From the NCBI RefSeq assembly GCF_000283155.1, contig NW_004454225.1, positions 4,445,768 through 4,509,767 on the forward strand: 64,000 nt of DNA. The letters run 5' to 3'. Positions 10,153-20,471 of this stretch are shown piece by piece. Numbering within the stretch: position 1 is the stretch's first letter; each line of letters starts with the position of its first letter. The DNA is from Ceratotherium simum simum (lineage: Eukaryota > Chordata > Mammalia > Perissodactyla > Rhinocerotidae). Position numbers and translations under genes: made by a program. The notes below the pieces were generated by a model, which was not told the DNA's origin, searched no databases, and worked only from the letters and a program-made list of their open reading frames with translations.

Positions 10153-10964
10153 CAAAGCTCCTGGGTCCATCAGATTGGGGGCTTCTGGAGGGAGGGGCCC
10201 GCTGTGCTCCTGCCATCTCTGTATGCCAGGAGGTGCCGGCTCCAAGTGGGCAGCTGGGAACCTGGGCTGGGGGAAGTGAGCTGACCAGCCAGCTGGCCCT
10301 CGCTGTGGCTACCCGCCTGGAGCTCCCAGCACCTCTGGCCAGGAGGGTCTCGAGCCCAGGCCTGGAATGGACCCAGCATCTTGGCCTTGGGAGAGCCTAT
10401 CCACTCTTCCTTCCTTTTCCGTCTGGCAAAGGAAGCTCCATGGGGCACCAGAGCCCCACAGGCGACAGCCAGGCAGGCGGGCAGCTGCTCCTCACACACA
10501 GCCCGTGCGCCCGCAGCGCTCACTGGCCCCCCTCGGCAGCCTGGTTTGTGGACCCGGGACCTGAAGGAAGTACTGGGGTAGATAAGCCCACCACCAGTTT
10601 CCGAAGGGACGTTATTTAGCCACATGAGGCTCTCAGCTGGGGGCAGACATCCCCCCCTCCCAGGCATAGCTGGGGCTTGCCCCCACATGTCAGGCTCCGT
10701 GGGGAAAAATCCCCCTTGGGGGGCTTTGCCCAAAGGAAGTGAGCCCATCACCCCTCTAGGGTGTGAAGCGGGGCCACTGTTCCACCCTGGGGGCCTACGT
10801 CCCTGGGAGATCTGCGGGTCTGGATCTGCTCCCCTGGCCTCCAGGCATAAACCTCCTCTGTGCTCAGCTCTGGGCAGGTGCCCTAGGAATCCCTGTACCC
10901 AAGGACCTGACAATGACCACCGTGTGGTCAGCGCTATGAGAGGGCACATGGGAGTGGGCAGGGC
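10153..10964. other. Unique GC-rich sequence
   Basis: About 800 bp with no recognised repeat. A 292-residue minus-strand frame (10170-11048) covers it but runs out of L2 sequence and has no family resemblance, so it is not called a gene. Confidence 0.5.
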
Positions 10965-11062
10965 GCAGGCCCCCAGCCTATCCAGGTGGAGGGCAGGGGA
11001 GGCTTCCTGGAGGAGGTAAACTGAATCAAGAAGGCCTTGACCAGGCAAAACAGGAGGTGGTT
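10965..11062 (-). repeat. L2 fragment
   Basis: 'aggggaggcttcctggagga', then 'ggtaaactgaatcaagaagg', is the reverse complement of the L2 'ccttcaagactcag...tcctccaggaagcctccc' segment. Confidence 0.65.
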
Positions 11063-11809
11063 AGGTCCAGCTAAGGAACCAGCTCTGGGGAAGGGGACTA
11101 AAACGAAGGCCACAGCCTGAGGCCTGGTGTGTGATGGGCTGGACCCAGCTGCCCAGAGCCTTCCCCTGACCCTCCATCTGAGGAGGGCTCCTGCCTCGGC
11201 TCCTCAGCTCAGACCTCTCCGTCCCTGCTGTGGCCTGAGCTCTGGCCCGGCCCTGGCAAAATCCCAGCCCGTGCATTCTCTGGAGATCAGCTCCAAGGAC
11301 TGACCACCTGTGTGTGTGCCACTGCCCCCGCCTGAGCCCTGTGGCAGCCCCGAGCCTTGGGCTGTGGTACTTCCCGGCCCAGGTCAGGCTCAAGCTCGCT
11401 GCCTTCATGGGCCTGTTGGAGGAGTTAAGGTCCTGGGACACTCGGCCAACACCGGCCTGGCCGCAGAACCCTCTGCCAACCTCCTGAGCAGGCTAGGCCG
11501 GCACGGCGGCCGGGGCATGCCCAGCCCTGGCCTGTATCTCTGAGGCCCCATCTCAGCCTGTCCTGGGCTCTGGTCACCCTTGAGAAGCCACTGTGGGCAG
11601 AAGTAGCCTTCCGAGACCTCGGGGCACCCAAGCTAACAGAGTGAAGGGACCGTGACCCTGGCTGGTGACAGAGAGACCCAGCAGGGAGGCAGCCAAGATG
11701 GGGCCACGGCTGGGGGTCAGGAGAGCAGCCTGGGCCTCCCGCAGAGTGAGGCGGGGGCCCTCGGGCCAGGGAGGAGAGAGGACCAGCTCCTCCCCGCCAT
11801 GCTGGCCTG
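11063..11809. other. Unique GC-rich sequence, no feature recognised
   Basis: Roughly 750 bp without a recognisable repeat. A mildly CpG-rich patch lies near 11440-11520. Confidence 0.45.
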
Positions 11810-12275
11810 TCTGTCTCCAGCACTTCACTGTAAAAATAAATGGAAGCAGCACACGCCAGATAGAAAAAAAGGGAGGAAAAAAAACCCCAAACCACCCCAC
11901 ACGGGCTCCCTCGGCGGGTCTGGGCCAAGGCCTTGGACGGGGTGACTTGCTGCTGCTTTTCCCGGGAAGCCGCTGGTGCCAAATTTGCATTTACCACAAA
12001 CAGAGACAACACAATGTCATAATCCTTCTCCTGTCATTCTCCCCTCTCTCCCTCCTCCCACCTCAGACACACACACGCTAACACAAAATGACGGCTCCCT
12101 CGACAGCCTGAACCAGCAAAGCCCTCGATCTGCCTCTTAATTGTTGGTGTTTCTCTCCGGCCCGCGCTCCGTGCCCATCGCCCAACTGGCAGCAGACCAC
12201 CCACTGCCCCTCCTTTGTCCCGAATCGCCGCTGACAAATGGCCTGCTGGAAGAATATGCCTGGAAATAATGGGGG
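11810..12275. promoter_or_regulatory. Candidate conserved regulatory element with octamer, RUNX and SOX-like sites
   Basis: Repeat-free, AT-richer island in GC-rich DNA. Visible motifs: octamer ATTTGCAT (11983-11990), a RUNX-type ACCACAAA (11993-12000) 2 bp later, ACAATG (12011-12016), ATTGTT (12140-12145, SOX-like), and an AT-rich end 'aagaatatgcctggaaataa'. Close octamer-RUNX spacing is suggestive. Conservation is inferred, not shown. Confidence 0.4.
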
Positions 12276-12289
12276 GGGGATGAGAGAGG

Positions 12290-12790
12290 GAGAAGCCAGC
12301 CCCCGCCCCCCGCCACCTCTGCACCCTCACTGCTGGGGTCCCGGCCACGGATGCGGGCTGAACCTGAGGGGACAGGGAGCAGTGATGGTGACTCGGCCCC
12401 TGGGACCCTGACCCGGGGCCCTGCCCTTCACGCCTCTGCTGCTGCCCCAGCCGCCACGCTCCCAGAGCAGCCCCCGCGCCCCTCCTCTCGCGGCCACCCT
12501 CCTGGGCACTGCTCAGAACATCCCCCGCGCTCCCCTCCCTCCATCGCTCTTTATGGCAGTTTCAAAGCTGCAGCCGCCACTCGAGCAGCTGCGGCCTTTG
12601 ATGGGGACAAGGCAGGGAAGGCCGCCCGGGAGGCCCCTGCCCGCCCTGCCCCGCCCGCCCCCCGGGAGCCTCGGGCCGGGCAGCGTGGCGCGGCGGAGCG
12701 CCCAGTGGGCACGCCTCGCACGCCAGAGCAAACTTTCACGACCGCAGGGAGAGGCACAGCGCACGCCGGTTACCTTTGCAGCAGCATCCT
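12290..12790. other. CpG-rich island
   Basis: Strongly GC-rich with dense CpG around 12470-12500 and 12620-12730. An AT-softer centre holds an E-box CAGCTG (12586-12591) beside a TCF/LEF-type CCTTTGATG (12595-12603). It may be an internal promoter or enhancer-associated island. No exon is assigned. Confidence 0.5.
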
Positions 12791-12949
12791 TCCTGGCACT
12801 TGCCCCAGCCCCTCTGACAGCCCCACGACCGGCCCGCAGGAAGAAACTCCCAAGCGTGGCTGGGAGGAGGGGAAAGGGAAAAAGAAGAAACAGGAAAGGG
12901 GGGTAGTTCCTCGGCTCTCAGCCTCCTCGCGGCTCCTCCTGCCCGAGCC

Positions 12950-13010
12950 GGCAAGTGAAGTCACAGGGCCGGGGCGGTGACATCAGCCGAGCCTCTGACA
13001 TCACGGCCCC
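12950..13010. promoter_or_regulatory. Cluster of three bZIP (CRE/AP-1-like) sites
   Basis: TGAAGTCA (12956-12963), TGACATCA (12978-12985) and TGACATCA (12996-13003) are spaced 22 and 18 bp start to start. Each is one base from the CRE TGACGTCA. The cluster follows the CpG island. Confidence 0.4.
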
Positions 13011-13149
13011 TGCCGGATCTCACCTCTGCAGGGTGGAGATTGAGGAGCAGCAGGGAGGAGGGGATGGATGGAGGAGGGAGGGGAGCACTGAGCCCTCCAT
13101 CGCCCTCAACTGCGGAGAGCGCGTGCCAGCGTGGGGGGAGTGCAGGGGA

Positions 13150-13260
13150 GGGGTGCACGGCTCATCTCTGAAGAATATGTTTTACTTCTACAGATAGGGG
13201 CGATTATGTGTCTATTTATAATTGGCCCCAGAGTGAACGGCTTAAAAGGGGCAACCGCCC
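13150..13260 (+). promoter_or_regulatory. MEF2/TATA-like box and AT-rich core
   Basis: CTATTTATAA at 13212-13221 is an exact MEF2 consensus and could also act as a TATA box, followed by 'ttggcccc' and 'cttaaaaggggc'. The AT-rich core stands out from the surrounding GC-rich DNA. It may be an enhancer core or, with the upstream bZIP cluster, a promoter with a start near 13245. Confidence 0.35.
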
Positions 13261-13299
13261 ACCACAGGCGAGAACCGCAGCTCTCGGAGCAAAAGGCCT

Positions 13300-13460
13300 A
13301 ATGGCCAGCATGCCAGTTCACAGAGCGCCTACTGTGTGCCGGGGACTCACACCTACACCTCGGGTGGTGGTCATGGAGACGAACCTCAGAGAGGGAAGGG
13401 CCTTCCTGGAGGATGCACAGCAGGGGAATGAGCTGAGATTTGAGGCAGGGGGCACAAGAG
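13300..13460 (-). repeat. Probable L2 fragment
   Basis: 'agagcgcctactgtgtgccg', then 'gccttcctggaggatgcaca' and 'gaatgagctgagatttgagg', follow the reverse L2 order with deletions. Confidence 0.55.
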
Positions 13461-13684
13461 GCTGGGAAAAGGCTGCTCAGGGCCAGCAAAGGGGCCCAGA
13501 GCCCGAGGGGTCAGCCAGGCAGCTTCAGGGTTTTTTGAAGCCTTCACCAGCTGCTGGAACGAGATCTTGGGTCTGATAACTAGCCCAGGCCGCCCGCCAC
13601 AGAAGTGGGCTTCAGTAGGGGCACACAGGGCAGAGCAGTCTCAACTGCCCCAAGTCCCATCCCCGGGGGCGGCAGCAGCACTAG

Positions 13685-13830
13685 TTCCAATGGGCTGAGC
13701 ACCTACTCTGTGCAGCCCCAGCACCAGGCATTCACTTCCTCTCTTACTCCACGGCAATGCCTGAGAGGTAGGCACCAAAGAAAGCCCCGGGTCAAGATGG
13801 GGAAACCAAGGCCCTAGAGGTGGTGGGACA
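13685..13830 (-). repeat. MIR fragment
   Basis: 'gggctgagcacctactctgt', 'atgcctgagaggtaggcacc' and 'aagatggggaaaccaaggcc' fit a diverged reverse MIR. Confidence 0.7.
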
Positions 13831-14544
13831 GAACAGGGACCCAAGTGGCCAGTGCCTGGACTCTGGACTTTGGCCCGATCCTTGGCCTGGCAATGCCCTC
13901 GGCCGGAGCCTCCCAATTCCCATCTGCTCAGGCCATCCCCAGCCTGGTGGGGTCTCTGAGCCCACCTCCTTTGAGAAAACCGCGAATGCCCCAGCCTCTG
14001 CCCCCCGGTGAGAGGCCTCGCAGCCCACTCTGCTTGCCCCCTTCAGCCCGAGACCTCAGCCCAACCCAGGGCCCCTCAAGGCCCTGGTGTCCCAACTCCT
14101 GGCAGCACCCTCTTCCCTGGCACCACAGTGCATCTGGGCTGCTGACCACTGGCTGCCCTGAACTCGGCACACGCTTTCATCGGGGCTCCTGGGCCTGACA
14201 TCTGCTGAGGGCCAACTAAGCACGGGCTCCTGCCGTCTCGTTTCATCCTTCCCGTGTCCAGGACATCAGGGTTACAGGCCAGGACCCGGGGCTGCTCCCA
14301 CTGTCCAGAGAGCACTTCCATTTCTCCCAGGCTTTCCCCAAAGCCTGGAGCTAACACGCCCACCTCAGTTCTCAGGACTCCCACCATACTTTGCACGGGT
14401 CCTCCCCGCACCAGGACCCGACACGGTGCAGAATCCATACCAGACACTCCGTAAACCTTGGAGTAAATTACCCTACTCGCAAAAGCTGTGTGCACAACTG
14501 CAGACACCAGCAAGGAAACCCGAACAAGCACCTTCACCCGGTTC
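13831..14544. other. Unique sequence, no feature recognised
   Basis: C-rich, about 700 bp. The overlapping 117-174 residue frames are proline/serine-rich by composition. No repeat was recognised. Confidence 0.45.
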
Positions 14545-14705
14545 CCTAAACAAACCATGCTCTCTCGCCTCCAGGCCTCTGCACGTGCTGTTCCCTCCAC
14601 CTGGAATGCCTTCTCACGGCACCCTCACCCCTTCCCTGGCTACATGAGGGTCTCCACTGAGACATTGCTTCCTCTGAGAAGCATTTCCTGACCCCCAAGT
14701 CCACT
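14545..14705 (+). repeat. L2 3' fragment
   Basis: 'caggcctctgcacgtgctgt', 'tccctccacctggaatgcct' and 'tcctctgagaagcatttcct' are diagnostic of the L2 3' region. Confidence 0.88.
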
Positions 14706-14774
14706 CAGACGCGGTTTTCCAGGTTTTTCCCCCATGGCAGCTCCTACTCACGGTGTCCTGGGAGGCAGCAGCAA

Positions 14775-14945
14775 GTGGTGGGACAGGACAGTGGCTCTGG
14801 GGCAGACTGCTCAGGTTCAAATCCCAGCTCCCCAACTCGCTCACTGTGTGACCTCGGACAAGCCACGTGACCTCTCTGTTTCCTCCTCTGTGGAGTGCAG
14901 GCGATACCCAGTGCCGTTAGGAGGGTGTCAGCACAGTGCAGACCC
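14775..14945 (+). repeat. MIR
   Basis: 'ctcaggttcaaatcccagct', 'tcactgtgtgacctcggaca', 'agccacgtgacctctctgtt' and 'tcctcctctgtggagtgcag' give a well-preserved head and core. Confidence 0.92.
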
Positions 14946-15154
14946 CCCTTGCCAGACTCTGGCAGAACTGGACCTGCCTGTTGAGCTGCCTGCCTCCCCA
15001 GCCAGGCTGCTAGATCAGCCAAGGAGACGGCACTGTCCTGTCTTCCGACCCCTGGCACGGTGCCCGCACACAGTGGGCACTCGGGAAGCATGCACGGAGG
15101 AACCCAGGCGAGGCTGGCCGAATCAGTGGATTGGAGACTTTTAATTCAGTTCGG

Positions 15155-15398
15155 CAGGCACCTACATCAGGCTGTCTGCTTTTAAATCTTGGCTGCACCA
15201 CTTCCTTCCTGTGTGATCTCGGGCAAGTTACTTAACTTCTCTAAGCCTCAGATGCTCCACCTGTAAAATGGGGATAAGAATAGAACCTACCTTATAAGGT
15301 TGTTGTAAGATTACACGAGAAGACATGCAAAATGCTGAGAGCAGTGCAGGCTCTTAGCAGGAGCCAGATCCGTGCTAGCTGCCATCATTACTACTTTA
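15155..15398 (+). repeat. MIR, nearly full length
   Basis: 'tgtgtgatctcgggcaagtt', 'acttaacttctctaagcctc', 'acctgtaaaatggggataag', 'cttataaggttgttgtaaga' and the 3' 'gcaaaatgctgagagcagtg' are present. Confidence 0.95.
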
Positions 15399-15489
15399 CC
15401 TGATCAGGGCCTGCGAGGTGCCACAGAGGACAGAGGGAAGTCTGGGAGATGCCGTGAGACAGTGGGAAGGAAGTGAGCTTCAGAGGAAC

Positions 15490-15662
15490 ACAGACTGGGC
15501 CCCAACAGAGCCTCACTGAGCCTCAGTTTCCCACTATTGAAGCAGGGTAATGCTCCTTACTTCACTGAGTTTTTGAGTGGGTAACTGCAGGCAAGGAATA
15601 TGAAGGTGCCTAGCGGTGGGCCAGGCACACAGTAGATACGCGATAAATGTGGGTTCCCTTCA
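15490..15662 (+). repeat. MIR 3' part
   Basis: 'actgagcctcagtttcccac', then a degraded middle, then 'gccaggcacacagtagatac' and 'gcgataaatgtgggttccct' mark core and tail. It is the third plus-strand MIR within 900 bp. Confidence 0.85.
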
Positions 15663-15774
15663 GCCCCCTTGAACTATGGACACACATGCACAGTTATTCA
15701 ATAACTTTTCATGAACGTCCCAACGTGGGTGAGGTGGGATCACAAGCAACAGATTCAGAGAAGAAGGGAGGGCA

Positions 15775-15872
15775 GCTGGGGGGAGGCACCAGGGAAGGCT
15801 TCCTGGAGGAGGAGGTGTGTGAGCCGGGTCAGGAAGGCTCAGGGGAAGGGACGAGGAAGCAAATGCATGGAC
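15775..15872 (-). repeat. L2 fragment
   Basis: 'accagggaaggcttcctgga', then 'gtgtgtgagccgggtcagga', is reverse L2 sequence. Confidence 0.65.
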
Positions 15873-16084
15873 AGAAGAGTAGTGGTACCCAACCCCCCAA
15901 AGGGAAAGCACGTTTCTGAGGTGGCAACTCCCAGGCACATGTGGTTAGAGGGACCTCTGTCACCTCCATTTGGGAGCATGAGCTTTGGGGAGCATGGTGG
16001 CTGAGCTGGAGGGTCCGTGAGCACCAAGCCTCTGCTCTGGGCATCTTATTGGTGGGCCAACAACACAGAGACCAGAACAACCAA

Positions 16085-16215
16085 GCTGGGAGGGACACTG
16101 GAGTCATCCGGTCCAACCATTCTACAGATGTGGAAACTAAGGCCCAGAGAGAGGAAGGGACTTGTCCAAGGTCACATGGCGGGTCAGTGGCAGAGCTGAG
16201 GCCTACACCTAGCCT
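16085..16215 (-). repeat. MIR fragment
   Basis: 'ggagtcatccggtccaacca', 'ttctacagatgtggaaacta', 'cttgtccaaggtcacatggc' and 'gggtcagtggcagagctgag' identify a MIR of the 'gtccaacc' subtype. Confidence 0.85.
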
Positions 16216-16240
16216 TGTAACCCCTAGGGCAGAATTCCTT

Positions 16241-16510
16241 TAACAATAATGCAATAACAACAGTTAACAGTACTTATGTAGTGCTTACTCTGTGCACCCG
16301 TCTTAGCCTCTTACGAGGATGAACTCATTTAAGTCCCACGACTATCCTCCAGTGAAGGACTACCATTACCCCCATTTTACAGATGAGCAAACTGAGGCTC
16401 AGAGAACTGAACTGAGTTAGCCAAAGTCACGTGGCTAATAAAGAGTTGAGTCAGGATTCAACCCCAGGCTGTCTAGCTCCAGAGTCTGGGCTTTGAACCA
16501 ATACACCTTC
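16241..16510 (-). repeat. MIR, full length
   Basis: All parts are readable in reverse: 'tgtagtgcttactctgtgca', 'cccccattttacagatgagc', 'ttagccaaagtcacgtggct', 'ggattcaaccccaggctgtc' and 'tttgaaccaatacaccttcc' at the A-box side. Confidence 0.95.
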
Positions 16511-17154
16511 CTGCCTCTCATCAGAGCACGCATCCCTCCCACCACACGTGCATGCACCCGGCCATCCAATCCAGCACGCAGGCATTCAGTCCAACAGTGC
16601 TTCCTGGCGCTCCTCTTGTTCCAGGCACCGAGGAGTCAGCAGTGAGTGCACAGCCAACCCCGCGGAGCCCCGCCCGCCTCTCCATGACCCTGCTGGCTTG
16701 CACTGGGCCCAGCCATTTCAGAGCTCACTAAAAACCGTCCTCCTGAAAAGCCCGGTTTCAAATTTAGCTGCTTAAGACCACAGAAGGCTCTACTGCTGGG
16801 AAACCACAAACCAATCCCCCTTCAAAGGCCATTACAGCACCTGCTTAGGAGAGGGGGAGTGAAGACGATTGATCCAGTATCAATTTCTGAGCACAATGGT
16901 GAGTTGCATGGAGGTCTGAGGCCTCACTGGCAAAAAAAAAAAAAAAAAAAATCCTGCAAATCAGATTTGGAAATGTTCAGTCTACAGAACTTGAAGCAAT
17001 CAGGCGAAAAAGTGCAATGGTTGAGTTCTGCCACCACAGGAGCTTTCAACAAGTCCAGCCCCGTGGGCAGAGAGAAAGCAGGCCAGTCCCATGCACTGGG
17101 CACCCTTTCAGAAAGCCCTTGGGGCTCCCAGAAGACCCAGATCTTTTCCCGCTA
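16511..17154. other. Unique sequence with a 20-A run
   Basis: Contains a run of 20 A at 16932-16951. The bases before it do not resemble an ERE or L1 3' end, so it is treated as a simple homopolymer. Nothing else was recognised. Confidence 0.5.
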
Positions 17155-17318
17155 ATAGCAGAGTACCTGCTCTGTTCTGGGCCCACTACACTGTTCCATC
17201 TGAAAGGGTGGCACAACTGTCCCATTCTCCAGATGAGGAAACTGAGGCTCAGAAAAAGGAAGACTTGCCCAAGGTCAACACGGGTCTGGCTGGTTCCAAA
17301 GACTGTGACCAGTCCCCA
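17155..17318 (-). repeat. MIR
   Basis: 'cattctccagatgaggaaac', 'tgaggctcagaaaaaggaag' and 'acttgcccaaggtcaacacg' form the core. A short plus-strand 'tctgaccctccatttcctct' MIR-like scrap follows at 17335-17388. Confidence 0.85.
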
Positions 17319-17597
17319 ACACTGCCGCTTCAGCACGGCCTTGGGCAGGCCTCGTTCCTTCTCTGACCCTCCATTTCCTCTTTTTTAAAGAGAAGACACT
17401 GAGGCATAAGAGCAGGAAGCCCACTTGCAGCCCTGGCATTTGGTGCTTCCATCCGATGAGGCTGCAAGACTGGGGCCGAGGACACGGGGGAGGGCCGGGC
17501 AGATGTTCCCCCGACCCACACCACCACCGCCACCTTCCTCTCACCTCCACCAGGGCCTGAGTTACTCTATAAACAGCCCCAGGTCAACAAATCTTAA

Positions 17598-17668
17598 AAC
17601 AGGAATCCACTTCAGGGAGGTGAGGTATTTTATACCCATTCTACAGATGGGGCTATAGGTTCCAATCT
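17598..17668 (-). repeat. MIR core scrap
   Basis: 'ttatacccattctacagatg', then 'gggctatagg', is all that is left of a reverse MIR core. Confidence 0.6.
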
Positions 17669-17924
17669 ATAAGATAACCAGCGCTCTCTCCCTGCCACTG
17701 CATACCCCCAGCACACTCTGGGAGCTTCCAACATCATCTGCTGTTGCCCAAAGAGCAGAGACAAAGCGAGAGGAAGTGGATGGCTGCGGAAATCAGGTTA
17801 CTAGTAGAATTATTAATAATAATCCCCAATATCTGCATAGCACAGTGCCACTTCCCGGCTGTGCAAATGCTCACAGCCTGTTTCCCCCTCTCTAAGAAGG
17901 GAATAATAGTATTCTCCCCTGAGA

Positions 17925-18022
17925 TGGCAGGGCAGGAATCATGCGTCCCATTCTACAGATGAGGAAACTGAGGCCCAGAAAGGTGGCATGAAGTGTGCAG
18001 TAAAGCCACAGCTCAGACATGA
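17925..18022 (-). repeat. MIR fragment
   Basis: 'cccattctacagatgaggaa', 'actgaggcccagaaaggtgg' and a degraded 'agtaaagccacagctcagac' are visible. Confidence 0.85.
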
Positions 18023-18289
18023 GTCTGTGACACTGATGCAGGAGGCTAAAGGGAGAGAAGGGCCTGGGGTGGGGGCGGGTGGGCTGAGATTCTGAACCCA
18101 ACACACTTTTATCTGTTGGCAGTCCGCCAACAGCCACAAACAAGGGGCGATCTGCCCACCCCAGGGCCATCAGGAGCCAGCAGCCTGCCCGGAGCACAGC
18201 TGCTGCTCTGGCAGACCCCCAAAGAGCCCCCAAAGAATCGCGCTCCCGAGCTTTTTTCCCATTCCAAACATGCCAGAGCCCCGTGGACC

Positions 18290-18460
18290 CCGGAGGCTGC
18301 TACTTAGCGCCAGATTAATCACACCGAATTCTCCATCCAGATATTGCGTGCAGGCCGAACTCCCACCGCTAATCGCCGTAATATTCTCCTCGGCGTGTGC
18401 AGGCGGCCGGGGCGATGTTCCAGGAATATTAATTCTCCACCGCCGGCTCCCTCCCGCCGC
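18290..18460. promoter_or_regulatory. Candidate conserved element with bicoid-class homeodomain sites
   Basis: AT-rich, repeat-free island. It holds the palindrome GATTAATC (18313-18320), TAATC (18370-18374), 'gccgtaatattctcctcggc' and 'ggaatattaattctccaccg'. TAATC-type sites suit OTX/PITX/GSC homeodomains. Function and conservation are inferred. Confidence 0.45.
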
Positions 18461-18690
18461 ACGCATGCGCCCCCTGCGCAGCCGGCTGCCGCTCAGGGAT
18501 CCACCGGCGGCTGGACAGGAGGCCAGCAGGAGGCCGAGCCCAGGCCAAAACCCTCCCCGGGGCCGGGGCCAGCCAGGCGGGAAGCAGCGGCCCCAAGACC
18601 CCGCTTGTGTTTTAACATGAGCCACTGGGGGGCTGGAGGGGGCTCGCGTCTGCGGTGAGGGTTGTCCCACTCGCCCCGAAGCTCCTCCAG
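18440..18690. other. CpG-rich patch with NRF1-like and CTCF-like sites
   Basis: CGCATGCGC at 18462-18470 is close to the NRF1 palindrome, overlapping GCGCCCCCTG (18467-18476), which matches the left core of the CTCF motif but not its right part. The CpG-rich DNA continues to about 18690. Confidence 0.4.
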
Positions 18691-19384
18691 TTCTGTCCCC
18701 GAGCCCCCTGCCCCGGGACGGCAGGAGGCTCAGGGCCCAAGAAGCCACACAGCACGGGCCCTCTGATGTCCTCTTAACACAACAGAGCTTGGAGGAAATG
18801 GGCAGCTTAGGGACCAGCTAATCCCAGCCAAACAACAACAAAAAGAACACACAGAAAGGAAGGAAAATCTTTCATCTGCTCAAAATATAAAACACGGGCA
18901 GTGGAGGGGCCTCAGGTGAAGGAAGCTTGGACTCTGCTGTGGGCCCGGCCAGGGCATGGAGGGGACAGGCCTCTGCTGCTGGCAACTCCTGACCCTTGCT
19001 TAGCACAAGCAGGGGACCCTCTCCCCATAGTGTGGCCATTAATAAGGGGAGCCCAGGGAAGGCAGGGGTGGGGGATGGCTTCTGGCTTCCAGAGGGTCCC
19101 TAGGGTGAGAGAGCACACCTCTGTTCCAAGCCCACAGGCTCTGGCTGAAGCGCAGGCTGCTGGGCCCGGGGACAAGACACTGGCCTGTCCTCAGGGAGCT
19201 CCCAGCAAGCTGGCAACTCACGAACACGTCAGCCTCCCTGAGCACAGGCCCCGGGAACGAGCCTCCTGCCCACCCTGACCCGGAGGCCCCTAGAATGGTG
19301 CTGGGAAGGGCCACATCTTCAGGGGCTTCACAAAATGCCCCCTCTTGCCTTGGTTCAAACTCAGTACAACCACAGGAAGCAGCC
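18691..19384. other. Unique sequence, no feature recognised
   Basis: An A-rich segment (18820-18895) precedes GC-rich sequence. No repeat family or coding pattern was recognised. Confidence 0.5.
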
Positions 19385-19500
19385 TGAATATGCCGGTTTA
19401 CAAACAAGGAAACTGAGGCACAGGGAGGTAAGGTAAATGGCCTAGCCAGATCAGTCCCCAGGCTGCCAGAATTCACACCCAGGGCCCCCTGTTCACCACA
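19385..19500 (-). repeat. MIR fragment
   Basis: 'ggtttacaaacaaggaaact', 'gaggcacagggaggtaaggt' and 'gaattcacacccagggcccc' give core and head in reverse. Confidence 0.82.
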
Positions 19501-19601
19501 CAGCCTCACTCCACACCCAGTCCCTCCTCTCTCCAGGTGTCCATCTCCTCTTCTCTGAAATGACCTTTAAGGTCCTTCCAGCTCCCACATCTTTTCCAAC
19601 A

Positions 19602-19830
19602 AGCCAAAGCATTTACTGAGCACCTACTGTGTGCCAGGCCCAGGGTTCCAGAAATGCATAAGGTTGCCCAAGGAGCTCGCAGTCTGGTTGGAAGAAAGAT
19701 AAGTAAACCAGTGACCACAGCCCAGCCTGAGGCCCAGGGGAAGGCACCCTCCCCATGGCCTTGAGGGTTAGGGAGGGCTTCTTAGAGGAGGCAGTCACTG
19801 AGGAGAACGGGGGGAGGAAAGGGGATCCTT
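19602..19830 (-). repeat. L2 3' fragment
   Basis: 'aaagcatttactgagcacct', 'actgtgtgccaggcccaggg', 'gagctcgcagtctggttgga' and 'gagggcttcttagaggaggc' match reverse L2. Confidence 0.88.
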
Positions 19831-20439
19831 ACACTGGAATCTGGACCAGAGTGGGCAGATGGGGCCGAGAGCAGTTTTTGTGAGTGGTGTAGCGAAGGCG
19901 GCCTTGGTGTGTGGAATGGGAGCTGACAGTGAGATGGTGCACTGGGCAGGGCGGGGCCAGGTGTCATGGGGAGCCCAGGCCCAGTGTAGACTCCGGTGGG
20001 GTGAGCTATTCTCTGACTCGGCTGTCCAGGCTGGCCCAGGCAAGGCAAGGGCAGGGCCCTGGGGCCTTGGGACACTGAGGAGGGGCCTCGAACCCAGTTC
20101 TCCTGACTCCTAGTCCAGTGCTCTGACTGGGAGGCAGAGCCCATAAGAATACATAAAAGGTGGGTCCAGCCTAATGAAGTGAGCAAAAGGGGGCTGCACA
20201 AGGGTTTGGGGCTCAACCCAATTCCTTTTCAGCACAGACAGATTAAGAGACTCAAGGTTAAACCACAGAGGTGAAGGATGCAATTCAAGCCCCTGGCCTC
20301 CCCAACAGCCGCCAGCACCTGTCCAGCCTGAGGGACACCAGTTGTCCCCATGTCCCCGTGGACCTGAGGGGTCTGAGCTGGGCAGGCGCCAGGCGCCTCT
20401 CACACACTACCCCTCACGAGCAGTACAAAACCAAGGGCT
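19831..20439. other. Mostly unique sequence
   Basis: Only 'cctcgaacccagttctcctg' near 20087-20106, then 'actcctagtccagtgctctg', resembles the head of a reverse MIR. The rest is unassigned. Confidence 0.4.
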
Positions 20440-20471
20440 CTCTCACCCACTTCTCAGAAAAGGAAACTGAG
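20440..20471 (-). repeat. MIR, left part interrupted by ERE
   Basis: 'acccacttctcagaaaagga', then 'aactgag', is the reverse MIR core, cut by the ERE insertion at 20472. Confidence 0.75.

Noticed and set aside
10170..11048. 292-residue minus-strand frame
   Set aside because: GC-rich chance frame starting in L2 sequence, with low-complexity Gly/Pro/Ser composition and no family resemblance.
16932..16951. 20-A run considered as a retroposed SINE or processed pseudogene tail
   Set aside because: The preceding sequence resembles neither an ERE nor an mRNA 3' end, and no target-site duplication is visible.
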